Assembly: GCF_015711605.1 (NCBI RefSeq)
Contig: NZ_JABTEZ010000005.1
Location: 62,001-126,000, forward strand
DNA from: Planomonospora sp. ID67723
GTDB lineage: Bacteria; Actinomycetota; Actinomycetes; Streptosporangiales; Streptosporangiaceae
Length of the DNA: 64,000 bases
Direction of reading: 5' to 3'
A program made the position numbers and the translations under genes. Below, in pieces: positions 8,558 through 17,109 of the stretch. Under the pieces are notes generated by a model that was given only the letters and a program-made list of their open reading frames with translations, made no database searches and was not told the origin of the DNA. How positions within the stretch are numbered: the first letter of the stretch is position 1; every line of letters starts with the position of its first letter.

Positions 8558-9361
8558 GTGGCAATTAGGAGTAAAGAGCGCAACAACATTAATTTCTTGG
8601 GGAACCCTGCGGGAAGGCCGATTCTTTTCTCCCATGGATTCGGCTGCGACCAGAACATGTGGAGGTTCGTCGCACCCGCTTTCACGGACCGGTACCGGGT
8701 CGTGCTGTTCGACCACGTGGGCGCCGGGGCGTCCGATCTCGCGAGTTACTCCTTCGAGCGTTACTCCTCGCTCGGCGGCTACGCGCGGGACGTGCTGGAG
8801 ATCTGCCGGGAGGCGGACCTGGAGGACGTCGTCTTCGTCGGTCACTCGGTCTCCGCGATGATCGGCGTCCTCGCGGAGATCGAGGAGCCCGAGCGGTTCG
8901 GCGGGCTGGTGCTGGTGGGCCCGTCTCCCTGCTACATCGACGACGGGGACTACGTCGGTGGATTCACCAGGGAGGACATCGACGAACTGCTCGAGTCGCT
9001 TGAGAGCAACTATCTGGGCTGGTCGAGCGCGATGGCGCCGATGATCATGGGAAACCCGGACCGTCCCGAACTGGGCGCGGAGCTGACCAACAGCTTCTGC
9101 CGCACGGACCCCGCGATCGCCCGGCACTTCGCCGGCGTGACCTTCCTCTCGGACAACCGGGCGGACCTGCGCCGGGTGAGGACGCCGACGCTCATCCTGC
9201 AGTGCTCCAACGACGTGATCGCGCCCCAGACGGTGGGCGAATACGTTCACCGGGCGATTCCCGGCAGCGAACTGGTCGTGATGGAGGCGAGCGGCCACTG
9301 TCCCAACCTGAGCGCTCCCCAGGAAACCGTGGACGCGATCCGCGCGTTTCTGGGTGATTGA
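8558..9361 (+). CDS. rsbQ: RsbQ-like alpha/beta hydrolase (stress signalling)
   Basis: 267 residues, against 269 in Bacillus RsbQ. With the GTG start at 8558 the triad falls at Ser97 (VGHSVSA), Asp219 (CSNDVIAPQ) and His247 (ASGHCPN), matching RsbQ Ser96/Asp219/His247 almost position for position. The family signature HGFGCDQNMWRFVAP is present; plant KAI2/D14 receptors belong to the same family. RsbQ is thought to supply or process a small hydrophobic ligand for the PAS domain of phosphatase RsbP, and the next gene encodes a PAS-PP2C phosphatase. An ATG at 8513 would add 15 atypical residues and has no ribosome site. The first 130 bp are strikingly AT-rich. Confidence 0.87.
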   Translation: MAIRSKERNNINFLGNPAGRPILFSHGFGCDQNMWRFVAPAFTDRYRVVLFDHVGAGASDLASYSFERYSSLGGYARDVLEICREADLEDVVFVGHSVSAMIGVLAEIEEPERFGGLVLVGPSPCYIDDGDYVGGFTREDIDELLESLESNYLGWSSAMAPMIMGNPDRPELGAELTNSFCRTDPAIARHFAGVTFLSDNRADLRRVRTPTLILQCSNDVIAPQTVGEYVHRAIPGSELVVMEASGHCPNLSAPQETVDAIRAFLGD

Positions 9362-9380
9362 ACGACGACGGGAAAACGGA

Positions 9381-10643
9381 ATGCCTTCCGCGGGCCGATC
9401 GGGCGAGGACGTGCGCCGGGCGCGGCGCCGTCCGGCGGCGGAGGGTGTCGACGAGAACCTCGAAGATCTGTATGAGAACGCGCCGTTCGGCTACCTTTCC
9501 ACGCTCATGGACGGGACGATCGTCAAGGTCAACACCACGTTCCTGACCCTGACCGGATACACCCGGGAGGAACTGGTGGGCCGGGCCCGCATCCAGTCCC
9601 TCCTGCCGGTGGGCGACCGGATCTTCTACGAGACGCACTTCGCCCCGCTGCTGGCGATCCAGGGGCAGGTCAGGGAGATCGCGGTCGAGCTGAAGAGCGC
9701 CGGGGGCGCACGGCTGCCGGTTCTGCTCAACGGGGCGGTGCGGAGACCGGCTCCGGACCGGCCGGCGCTGGTCCGCTTCTCCGTGGCGCCGGCGACCGAC
9801 CGCAGGGAGTACGAACGCGAACTGCTGCGGGCACGGCAGCGGGCCGAACGCTCCGAGGCCGAGACCCGCCAGCTCGCCCAGATCCTCCAGGCGAGTTTCG
9901 TGCCGCCGGAGCTGCCCCCGGTGCCCGGAATGGACGCCGCGGGGGTGTACCGGCCCGCCGGGCGAGGCGACGAGGTGGGGGGCGACTTCTACGACCTCTT
10001 CGAGACGCCGCGGGGCTGGGCCCTGTCCCTGGGGGACGTGTGCGGCAAAGGGGCGCAGGCCGCCGTGGTCACCGGCCTGGCACGGTACACGCTGCGCACC
10101 GCGGGCATGCAGCGCACCCGTCCACGCGACGCCCTCGCCCTGCTCAACCAGGCGGTCCTGCGTGAGCGCACGGACCGCTTCCTGACCGCGGTCTACGCCC
10201 AGATCGACCGGGACGGCGGGGAGGGGCCGCGCGTGACCTTCTCCCTCGCGGGGCATCCCCCTCCCGTCCGGGTCGCGGCCGCGGGCGGGATCGAGCCGGT
10301 GGGCCGCCCGGGGACGCTGCTGGGCGTCTTCCAGGACCCGGCCCTGCACGAGAGCGTCGTGGATCTGTCGCCGGGCGACGTGCTCGTCTTCTTCACCGAC
10401 GGGATCATCGAGGGGCACGGCGCGGCCGACCTGTTCGGAGAGGAGCGGCTGGCGGGCACGCTGGAGGCGACCCGCGGCCTGGACGCGAAGGGCATCGCCA
10501 CCCGCCTCGTGGACGAGGTGGTGTCGTTCCAGTCCGGGCTTCCGAGCGACGACATCGCCGTCCTGGTTCTGCGGGTTCCCCGCGAAGCCCCGGTTCCGGA
10601 CACACCGGAGGGAGTCGAGGGGCCGGGCTCCGGCCTGGCATAA
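9381..10643 (+). CDS. rsbP: RsbP-like PAS domain PP2C/SpoIIE serine phosphatase
   Basis: 420 residues, near the 403 of Bacillus RsbP. An N-terminal PAS domain (about 30-145: FGYLSTLMDGTIVKVNTTFLTLTGYTREEL) and a coiled linker (ERELLRARQRAERSEAETRQ) lead to a SpoIIE-type PP2C domain with metal-binding Asp motifs GGDFYDL, LGDVCGKG, FFTDGI and PSDDIAV. These phosphatases dephosphorylate STAS anti-sigma antagonists. The gene follows rsbQ immediately. GTG 9354 overlaps the rsbQ stop and ATG 9381 lies 6 nt after GGGAAAACGGA; both are possible and coupling is likely. No STAS gene is adjacent, but one lies at 53001-53384. The partner assignment is inference. Confidence 0.85.
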   Translation: MPSAGRSGEDVRRARRRPAAEGVDENLEDLYENAPFGYLSTLMDGTIVKVNTTFLTLTGYTREELVGRARIQSLLPVGDRIFYETHFAPLLAIQGQVREIAVELKSAGGARLPVLLNGAVRRPAPDRPALVRFSVAPATDRREYERELLRARQRAERSEAETRQLAQILQASFVPPELPPVPGMDAAGVYRPAGRGDEVGGDFYDLFETPRGWALSLGDVCGKGAQAAVVTGLARYTLRTAGMQRTRPRDALALLNQAVLRERTDRFLTAVYAQIDRDGGEGPRVTFSLAGHPPPVRVAAAGGIEPVGRPGTLLGVFQDPALHESVVDLSPGDVLVFFTDGIIEGHGAADLFGEERLAGTLEATRGLDAKGIATRLVDEVVSFQSGLPSDDIAVLVLRVPREAPVPDTPEGVEGPGSGLA

Positions 10644-10735
10644 CCTGTTGCTGAGTCGGCGCGTCACGGGTCCGGAGCCGCGGTGCGGCCGACTCTGGAG
10701 CCCCTGTTCCGGGGCGGGGACGCGGGGGAGGCCCG

Positions 10736-12082
10736 ATGGTGGAGACGCCGGTACCGCCCGACGAGGCCGAACGGGTACGGGAGCTGGAGGAGCTGGGGGT
10801 GCTGGAGGCCCCGCTGGAGCCGGACCTCGACGCCATCGCCATGCTGGCCGCGCACGTCTGCGGGGCGCCCATGGCCCTGGTCAACCTGCTGGACGCGGAT
10901 CGCCAGCACTTCAAGGGGCGATCCGGCGTCACCTGGACCGGTGCCGAGCGGGAGAGCGGCTACTGCCATCGCACCGTCTGCGGCCGGGATCTGCTGGAGA
11001 TCCCCGACACGCTGGCGGACCCGGTCTTCAGCCGCAACGTCGTGGCCGAAGGCGAGCCGTACGTGCGCTACTACGCGGGCGTACCGCTGATCAGTAAACG
11101 CGGTCACGCCCTGGGCACGGTGTGCGTGCTCGACCACCGCCCGCGCCGGCTGACCCCCGAGCAGCAGCAGCTCCTGCGGACCCTGGCCGCCAGCGTCACC
11201 ACGATGCTGGAGCTGTACCGCCACGCCGCCGGCTCGGGCGAGCCCGTCCCGCGCCCGCCCGATCTGGAAAGGCTGAGGGACCAGTTCCTGACCAGCATCA
11301 ACCACGAGCTGCGCACCCCGATGACCTCCATCCGCAACGCCCTGCAGCTCCTGCAGGAGGGCGGGCTGGACGAGGCCACCGAACGCAGGTTCATGGCGGT
11401 GATGGAGCGCAACAACGACCGGCTGCTGCGACTGCTGGACGAGCTGCTGCTGACGGCCAGCCTCAACGCCGGGACGGCGGCCTTCGCCCCGGAACGGACC
11501 GACCTGACGGGCGTCGTGCGCCTCGCGGTCGATGACGTCGCCGACGCGCTCCGGAGCAGAGAACACGCCCTGACCGTGCAGACCCCGACGGAGGCGGTGG
11601 TGCGGGCCGACCCCGGGATGCTGCGGATCGCGCTGCGGAACGTGCTGGACAACGCGGTCAAGTTCACCACGCCCGGAGGGACGATCGCCGTGACGGTCAC
11701 CGCCGGGCCCGAGCCGACGGTGGAGGTCCGCGACACCGGGATGGGCATCGGGGCCGACGACCTCGGGCACGTCCTGGAGGACTTCTACCGCGGAGCGGAG
11801 ACGGAGGAGCGGGCGATCGACGGCACGGGGCTCGGCCTGTCCGTCACCGACAAGATCGTTCGCCTGCACGGGGGCGCCGTGCGGCTGGAGAGCGAGCCGG
11901 GCGAGGGCACCTGCGTCCGCCTCACCCTGCCCGTCCCGCCCGAGGCCCCGCCGGTTGAGTACGGCCCCGGCGGCTCAGGCGAGGCGGACGGTGCCGCGGC
12001 CGGTGGTGAGGGGGAGGTCGAGGGCGGTGCGGATGCCGGGCGGGGCGGCGCAGACGGCGGCGATGGTGTTGACGGCGTGTGA
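10736..12082 (+). CDS. GAF-domain sensor histidine kinase
   Basis: 448 residues, soluble. An N-terminal GAF domain (about 20-150; CGAPMALVNLLDADRQHFKGRSG, GYCHRTVCGRDLLEIPD) resembles bacterial GAF sensors of kinases and diguanylate cyclases. HisKA follows (INHELRTPMTSIRNALQLL, His near 189), then HATPase_c (NVLDNAVKFT, DTGMGIGADDLG, GTGLGLSVTDKIVRLHGG). ATG 10736 has a GGGGGAGG ribosome site. The last 36 codons are a Gly/Ala/Asp-rich low-complexity tail that overlaps the convergent oxidoreductase gene by 108 bp. The tail looks like a by-product of reading opposite that gene. It is an orphan kinase, probably co-transcribed after the rsbQ/rsbP pair. Confidence 0.88.
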   Translation: MVETPVPPDEAERVRELEELGVLEAPLEPDLDAIAMLAAHVCGAPMALVNLLDADRQHFKGRSGVTWTGAERESGYCHRTVCGRDLLEIPDTLADPVFSRNVVAEGEPYVRYYAGVPLISKRGHALGTVCVLDHRPRRLTPEQQQLLRTLAASVTTMLELYRHAAGSGEPVPRPPDLERLRDQFLTSINHELRTPMTSIRNALQLLQEGGLDEATERRFMAVMERNNDRLLRLLDELLLTASLNAGTAAFAPERTDLTGVVRLAVDDVADALRSREHALTVQTPTEAVVRADPGMLRIALRNVLDNAVKFTTPGGTIAVTVTAGPEPTVEVRDTGMGIGADDLGHVLEDFYRGAETEERAIDGTGLGLSVTDKIVRLHGGAVRLESEPGEGTCVRLTLPVPPEAPPVEYGPGGSGEADGAAAGGEGEVEGGADAGRGGADGGDGVDGV

Positions 12083-13033
12083 GGCGGCGCCGGCCAGGCC
12101 GTCGGAGACCTCGTCGACGCTGAGCGTCATCTGCGGGACGCCGTCGATGTGGATGCTGAAGCCGGGCTCGGACCAGCGGCGGACCCTGGTGGCGTCGGCC
12201 TTGTAGACGCACTCCACCGTCATGAAGGGGCGGCCGCGGACCAGGCCGGAGAAGGTCCAGTGGGAGGCGCACACCGTGTCCGGGCGGACCACGCCGGCCG
12301 CGATCTCGAACTCCTCGGTCGCCAGCTCGAACTCGTCGCTCTCCTCCACCTCGTCGAGCGCGACGCCGAGGGTGGCGGCCACCAGCTGCACACTCTCGGC
12401 GAACAGGGCGCGCTGGAAGGCGCGGAACGGGCGCACGGCGGTGCTGTAGTCCTTGGCCGACAGGGTGAAGCCCATCAGGCCGGTCACCGTCTGGCGGGAG
12501 GGGTGGCCGCGGAAGTCGGAGCACTCGCGGACGTAGATGTGGTCGATCCGGCTGGACAGCCCGGTGAGCGCCAGGGGGAGCAGGTCGCTCATGAAGCCGG
12601 GGTTGATGCCGGTGCCGTGCAGGGACGTCCCGCCGGCCCGGCAGGCCGCCTCCAGGCGCTCCACCACGCCGGGCCCGTGGCACGGGGGGTAGACGAACCC
12701 GGTGGTGGTGATGACGTTCTTGCCCGAGGCGAGCAGCGCGCAGATCGTCTCGACGTCCACCGTGTGGTCGCCGCCGAGGGACGACGCGGGCAGGGGCATG
12801 TGCAGGACGCAGTCGGCCTCCAGCGCCAGGATCCGCTCGACCTCGTCGGTGCAGGCGACGCCGGTCTCCGGCAGCCCGACGATCTCGCCGGCGTCCTTTC
12901 CCGCCTTGGCGGGGTCGTAGACCAGCACTCCGGCCAGCTCGAACTCGGGACGGGTGATCAGGCTGCGGAGCGAATATCTGCCTACGGCGCCCGTGGCCCA
13001 CTGGACCACGCGGAGGGGCGGCGACAAGGGCAT
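11975..13033 (-). CDS. NAD(P)-dependent amine-dehydrogenase-like / DapB-fold oxidoreductase
   Basis: 352 residues. The Rossmann start LRVVQWATGAVGRYSLRSLI and the following dihydrodipicolinate-reductase-like fold (LHMPLPASSLGG, GKNVITTTGF, GTGINPGFMSDLLPLALTG) are typical of the family that includes 2,4-diaminopentanoate dehydrogenase. Actinomycete homologues are often annotated dihydrodipicolinate reductase, but this is not the lysine enzyme. ATG 13033 has GGAGG 7 nt upstream. It is monocistronic, convergent with the GAF kinase and divergent from the SDR. Substrate unknown. Such paralogues are numerous in sterol- and lipid-degrading actinomycetes, which fits the neighbourhood only loosely. 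Confidence 0.8.
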   Translation of the reverse strand: MPLSPPLRVVQWATGAVGRYSLRSLITRPEFELAGVLVYDPAKAGKDAGEIVGLPETGVACTDEVERILALEADCVLHMPLPASSLGGDHTVDVETICALLASGKNVITTTGFVYPPCHGPGVVERLEAACRAGGTSLHGTGINPGFMSDLLPLALTGLSSRIDHIYVRECSDFRGHPSRQTVTGLMGFTLSAKDYSTAVRPFRAFQRALFAESVQLVAATLGVALDEVEESDEFELATEEFEIAAGVVRPDTVCASHWTFSGLVRGRPFMTVECVYKADATRVRRWSEPGFSIHIDGVPQMTLSVDEVSDGLAGAASHAVNTIAAVCAAPPGIRTALDLPLTTGRGTVRLA

Positions 13034-13246
13034 GCGGGGCCTCCAGCCCGGATGGGGGGCGGGGCCGTGCTGGTAGGTGTGTCTTCTTTGACCCACGCCA
13101 GGTGCGGGGCAAAAATCCTACCAGGGGAACGCCTCTTCGATCACTGTCCGCGGCGCCTCATCACGCTGACCTTTCCCGGCCCGCCACGCGTCCACCCCTC
13201 CAGCTCATGACGCCGGGGGTGCGGTCAGGCTATCCTCGGGCAGGAC

Positions 13247-13260
13247 TAGAATTTTATTCT
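13247..13260 (+). promoter_or_regulatory. TAGAAT -10 box overlapping an AGAAT-ttt-ATTCT palindrome
   Basis: TAGAAT (13247-13252) lies 25-30 bp upstream of the SDR start and lies within the inverted repeat AGAATTTTATTCT (13248-13260). It resembles the KstR-like box before fadD (TAGAATCTGTTCTA) in its left half, but the spacing is one base too long. A promoter is likely; the regulator is unknown. Confidence 0.4.
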
Positions 13261-13276
13261 CGTGGGAGGGCTGCTG

Positions 13277-14173
13277 ATGTCAGAGCTGCGGTTTGACGGC
13301 AAGGTCGCGGTCGTCACGGGCGCGGGGCACGGACTCGGCCGGGCTCACGCGCTGTCGCTGGCCGAGCGCGGGGCCAAGGTGGTCGTCAACGACCTCGGCG
13401 GCGCGCTGGACGGCACCGGCGCGTCCAGCGGACCGGCCGCCGAGGTGGTCGAGCTGATCGTCAAGAACGGCGGCGAGGCGGTCGCCAGCACCGACAACGT
13501 CGCGACCCCGGAGGGCGCCCAGGCGATCGTGCAGTCCGCGATCGACGCCTTCGGGCGGGTCGACATCGTCGTCAACAACGCGGGCATCCTGCGTGACAAG
13601 TCGTTCGGCAAGATGACGGTCGAAGAGTTCGACGCCGTCATCGCCGTCCACGTCCGAGGCTCGTTCCTGGTCAGCCACGCGGCCTTCCCGTACCTCAAGG
13701 AGCAGGGCTACGGCCGGATCGTCAACACCTCCTCGCCCGCCGGGCTGTTCGGCAACTTCGGCCAGGCCAACTACTCCACCGCCAAGATGGGCCTGGTCGG
13801 CCTGACCAAGACCCTCGGCATCGAGGGGGCCCGGGCCGGCATCAAGGCCAACGCGATCGCCCCGATCGCCTGGACCCGGATGACCGAGGCGCTGCTCCCA
13901 GCCGAGTTCGAGGCCAAGTTCACCGCCGAGCGGGTCAGCACCCTGGTGACGTTCCTGGCGCACGAGTCCTGCGAGACCAGCGGCGAGGTCTTCAGCGTCG
14001 GCGGCGGCCGGATCGCCCGCGTGTTCGTGGCCGAGGGACCCGGCTGGAAGCAGGACGACCACACGGTCGAGGACATCAGGGACAACTGGGAGGCCATCAT
14101 GGCCGAGCAGCCCTACCTGACGCCGACCACCCTCGGCGAGCAGGCCGGCGCGTCCATGAAGGCCATGCTCTAA
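13277..14173 (+). CDS. SDR-family oxidoreductase, type-2 multifunctional enzyme (HSD17B4)-like
   Basis: 298 residues. The NAD(P) motif VVTGAGHGLGRAHALSLAERGAKVVVNDLGG, the NNAGILRD block, Ser in IVNTSSPAGLFG and the YxxxK of ANYSTAKMG are complete. Sequence and length match the 3-hydroxyacyl-CoA dehydrogenase domain of peroxisomal multifunctional enzyme 2 and its stand-alone actinomycete relatives (steroid or acyl-CoA SDRs). ATG 13277 follows GGGAGGG by 5 nt; an earlier GTG at 13262 is less likely. It is monocistronic, ending at a strong terminator. A role in beta-oxidation of acyl or steroid CoA esters is inferred from family and from the sterol genes elsewhere in the window. Confidence 0.88.
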   Translation: MSELRFDGKVAVVTGAGHGLGRAHALSLAERGAKVVVNDLGGALDGTGASSGPAAEVVELIVKNGGEAVASTDNVATPEGAQAIVQSAIDAFGRVDIVVNNAGILRDKSFGKMTVEEFDAVIAVHVRGSFLVSHAAFPYLKEQGYGRIVNTSSPAGLFGNFGQANYSTAKMGLVGLTKTLGIEGARAGIKANAIAPIAWTRMTEALLPAEFEAKFTAERVSTLVTFLAHESCETSGEVFSVGGGRIARVFVAEGPGWKQDDHTVEDIRDNWEAIMAEQPYLTPTTLGEQAGASMKAML

Positions 14174-14275
14174 AGCCCCAGCTCCAGGACCGCAGCTCCA
14201 GAGCGGCTCCGGAGACCGGGGTCCAGGGGCTCGCGCAAGGTCGGCGGCGGGCCGTACCCGCCTGGTCGTCGGAGC

Positions 14276-14307
14276 AAGCCCCCTGCCGGAACCGCGGCAG
14301 GGGGCTT
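14276..14307 (+). terminator. Strong 13-bp hairpin terminator after the SDR gene
   Basis: Perfect arms AAGCCCCCTGCCG (14276-14288) and CGGCAGGGGGCTT (14295-14307) flank a 6-nt loop and are followed by CTTC. It separates the SDR from the sugar ABC operon. The 130 bp after it are relatively AT-rich and hold AGACTT/AAGTCT inverted repeats, presumably the operon promoter region. Confidence 0.85.
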
Positions 14308-14443
14308 CTTCATGCCCGAGACTTTTGCAGAAATCGACGGAAGTCTGTCGGTCATCAGATAAAAGGTCTTCCCAAACGGCCAGAACAGAGTTAGCTTCTG
14401 CATCACAAACTCCGCATCTGGAATGTGCTGGGACGGAGGGACC

Positions 14444-15949
14444 GTGTCCGCAGAACCTCTGCTGCTGATGCGAGGGATCGTCAAGCAGTTCCCCGGCGTC
14501 CGCGCGCTCGACGGGGTCGACCTGGAGGTACGGCGCGGCGAGGTGCACTGCCTGCTCGGTCAGAACGGCGCGGGCAAGTCCACGCTCATCAAGATCCTCT
14601 CCGGGGCGCACCAGCCGGACGAGGGCACCATCACCCTCGGCGGCGAGGAGGTGCGCCTGACCGGCCCGACCACGGCCATCCGGCTCGGCATCTCCACGAT
14701 CTACCAGGAACTGGACCTGGTCGACGGGCTGAGCGTGGCCGAGAACGTCTTCCTGGGCCACGAGCGGGCCCGGCTCGGCTTCGTCCGCCAGAGCGAGGCC
14801 AACCGGGCCACCCGAGAGCTCCTCACCCGGCTCGGCCATCCCGAGATCCGCCCGGCCGCCGAGGTCGGTCGCCTCTCGCCCGCCGCCAAGCAGGTGGTCA
14901 GCATGGCCCGGGCGCTCTCCCGCGACACCCGGCTGATCATCATGGACGAGCCCTCGGCCGCCCTCGCCCACGACGAGGTCGCCAACCTCTTCCGGATCGT
15001 CCGCGAGCTGACCTCCCAGGGGGTCGCGGTCGTCTACATCTCCCACCGGCTGGAGGAGATCCGCGAGATCGGCGACCGGGTCACCGTCCTGAAGGACGGC
15101 AGGACCGCCGCCGTGGGCCTCCCGGCGGACCGGACGCCCACCTCGCAGATCGTCTCCCTGATGACCGGCCGCACCGTCGAGTACGTCTTCCCGCCCCGCC
15201 GCGCCCGCCCCGCCGCCGGGCCCGAGGTGCTCCGGGTGGAGGGGCTGACCGTGCCCGGAGTCGTCGAGGACGCCTCCTTCACCGTCCGGGCGGGCGAGAT
15301 CGTGGGCCTGGCCGGGCTGGTCGGCTCGGGCCGTTCGGAGATCATCGAGGCGGTGTACGGCGCGCGCCGGTCCTCGGGCGAGGTGGTGCTCGAAGGCCGC
15401 CCGATGGGGCGCGGCGGCACGGCGGCCGCGGTCAGGCGCGGCATGGGCCTGGCCCCCGAGGAGCGCAAGGCCCAGGCGCTGCTGCTGGACCAGAGCGTCG
15501 CCCGCAACATCACGCTGGCCGGGCTCGGCAGGTACTCCCGGCTCGGCTGGCTCGACCGGCGCCGGGAGAGCGCGGAGGCCCGGAAGCTGATCGAGACCCT
15601 CGACATCCGGCCGGGCGACCCGGATCGGCCGATCAAGACGCTTTCCGGCGGCAACCAGCAGAAGGCGGTGTTCGCCCGCTGGCTGGTCGGCGAGCGCAGG
15701 CTGCTGCTGCTGGACGAGCCCACGCGCGGGGTGGACGTCGGAGCCCGCGCGGAGCTGTACGCCGTCATCCGGAAACTGGCCGACCAGGGCATCGGGGTGC
15801 TGCTGGTCTCCAGCGAGGTGCCCGAGGTCCTGGGCCTGGCCGACCGGGTGCTGGTGGTACGCGAGGGCCGGATCATCCACCAGGCCGACGCCACGGACCT
15901 GGACGAACACCGGGTGCTCGACATGATCATGAAGGGGAGCGCGCTGTGA
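14444..15949 (+). CDS. Ribose/galactose-type ABC importer ATPase (two fused nucleotide-binding domains)
   Basis: 501 residues of the RbsA/MglA/XylG type. Domain 1 has Walker A GQNGAGKST and a Walker B region LIIMDEPSAALA; its LSPAAKQ signature diverges from LSGGQ. Domain 2 has a degenerate P-loop (GLVGSGRSE), intact signature LSGGNQQK and LLLLDEPTRGVDVGA. This asymmetry is normal for the family. GTG 14444 follows GGAGG by 5 nt. It energises import through the permease encoded next, overlapping it by 4 nt. The sugar is not identifiable from the ATPase; the downstream Idh/MocA enzyme and isomerase suggest an inositol-like or unusual sugar. Confidence 0.92.
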   Translation: MSAEPLLLMRGIVKQFPGVRALDGVDLEVRRGEVHCLLGQNGAGKSTLIKILSGAHQPDEGTITLGGEEVRLTGPTTAIRLGISTIYQELDLVDGLSVAENVFLGHERARLGFVRQSEANRATRELLTRLGHPEIRPAAEVGRLSPAAKQVVSMARALSRDTRLIIMDEPSAALAHDEVANLFRIVRELTSQGVAVVYISHRLEEIREIGDRVTVLKDGRTAAVGLPADRTPTSQIVSLMTGRTVEYVFPPRRARPAAGPEVLRVEGLTVPGVVEDASFTVRAGEIVGLAGLVGSGRSEIIEAVYGARRSSGEVVLEGRPMGRGGTAAAVRRGMGLAPEERKAQALLLDQSVARNITLAGLGRYSRLGWLDRRRESAEARKLIETLDIRPGDPDRPIKTLSGGNQQKAVFARWLVGERRLLLLDEPTRGVDVGARAELYAVIRKLADQGIGVLLVSSEVPEVLGLADRVLVVREGRIIHQADATDLDEHRVLDMIMKGSAL

Positions 15950-17043
15950 CCGACGCCCGCGGGCCGCAGGCCCACGAGAAGTCACCGGCGGGTGCGGAAC
16001 CGGCGGACGCGGCGCGTCCCGCGGCGGAGGAACCGCAGACCGGCGGGCACATGCGGGCGGAGGTCCGGGCCCGCAAGCCGTCCGCGCCGCCGGGACCGCT
16101 GGCCCGGCTCGGCGAGGCCCGGCACCTCGGCCTGGTCCTGGCGCTGGTGCTGCTGGCGGCCGTCGGCCTGGTGACCCGGCCGGAGAACTTCGCCACCGCC
16201 TCGAACCTGGTCAGCATCCTGTCGCTGGCCGCCACCATCGGTGTGATCACCGTCGGCATGACGTTCGTGATCATTGGTGGCGGCATCGACCTCTCCGTCG
16301 GTGCGATCATGGCGCTGGCCTCGGTCTGGGCCACCACGCTGGCGACCCAGTCCTACGGCCCGTTCGTGATGATCGTGTGCGCGGTCCTGGTCGGCACCGG
16401 AGCGGGCCTGGTCAACGGCTTCCTGATCGCCTACGGGCGGATGGTGCCGTTCATCGCCACCCTGGCCATGCTGGTCGCCGCCCGCGGCCTGGCCCAGCGC
16501 ATGTCGGACCGGAAGACCCAGCTGGTCCAGCAGGGCAACGAGGCGATCGTGGAGCTGTCCACGACCCGCGTGCTCGGCCTGCCGCTGCTGGTCTACGTCT
16601 TCGCGCTGGTGGTGGCGGCGGGCTGGGTCGTGCTCAACCGAACGACCTTCGGCCGGCGCACCTACGCGGTCGGCGGCAACCCCGAGGCCGCCCGGCTGGC
16701 CGGCATCGACGTGCGGCGGCACACCCTGATGCTCTACGCGCTGTCCGGCCTGTGCTGCGGCATCGCCGCCGTCCTCATCATGGCCAGGACCACCACCGGC
16801 TCCTCCACCCACGGGGACCTGTACGAGCTGGACGCGATCGCCGCCGTCATCATCGGCGGCACGCTCCTCACCGGCGGACGCGGCTCGATCATCGGCTCGA
16901 TCCTCGGCTTGCTGATCTTCACGCTGATCACCAACCTCTTCATCCTCAACGGGCTCAACACCAGCGACCAGCTGATCGCCAAGGGCCTGATCATCATCGT
17001 GGCCGTGCTGCTCCAGCGGCGCAGCCTCGAATCCCGGACCTGA
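15946..17043 (+). CDS. Ribose-type ABC importer permease
   Basis: 365 residues. A hydrophilic N-terminal extension of about 60 residues is followed by eight to ten membrane segments of the BPD_transp_2/RbsC family. Signatures include GMTFVIIGGGIDLSVGAIMALAS, NPEAARLAGI and GGTLLTGGRGSIIGSILG. The GTG start overlaps the ATPase stop (GTGA), so translation is coupled. It probably forms a homodimeric channel for the substrate delivered by the lipoprotein encoded next. Confidence 0.92.
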   Translation: MTDARGPQAHEKSPAGAEPADAARPAAEEPQTGGHMRAEVRARKPSAPPGPLARLGEARHLGLVLALVLLAAVGLVTRPENFATASNLVSILSLAATIGVITVGMTFVIIGGGIDLSVGAIMALASVWATTLATQSYGPFVMIVCAVLVGTGAGLVNGFLIAYGRMVPFIATLAMLVAARGLAQRMSDRKTQLVQQGNEAIVELSTTRVLGLPLLVYVFALVVAAGWVVLNRTTFGRRTYAVGGNPEAARLAGIDVRRHTLMLYALSGLCCGIAAVLIMARTTTGSSTHGDLYELDAIAAVIIGGTLLTGGRGSIIGSILGLLIFTLITNLFILNGLNTSDQLIAKGLIIIVAVLLQRRSLESRT

Positions 17044-17109
17044 GACCCGCGCCCCGCGGACCGGTCAGGGGCCCGCGGGGCGCGTCAAGGAACTCGAAGG
17101 AGAACGGCC

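Noticed and set aside
13280-15985. A minus-strand open frame of about 900 codons opposite the SDR and sugar ATPase
   Set aside because: The opposite strand encodes two complete, motif-bearing proteins; this frame has none and even crosses a strong terminator.
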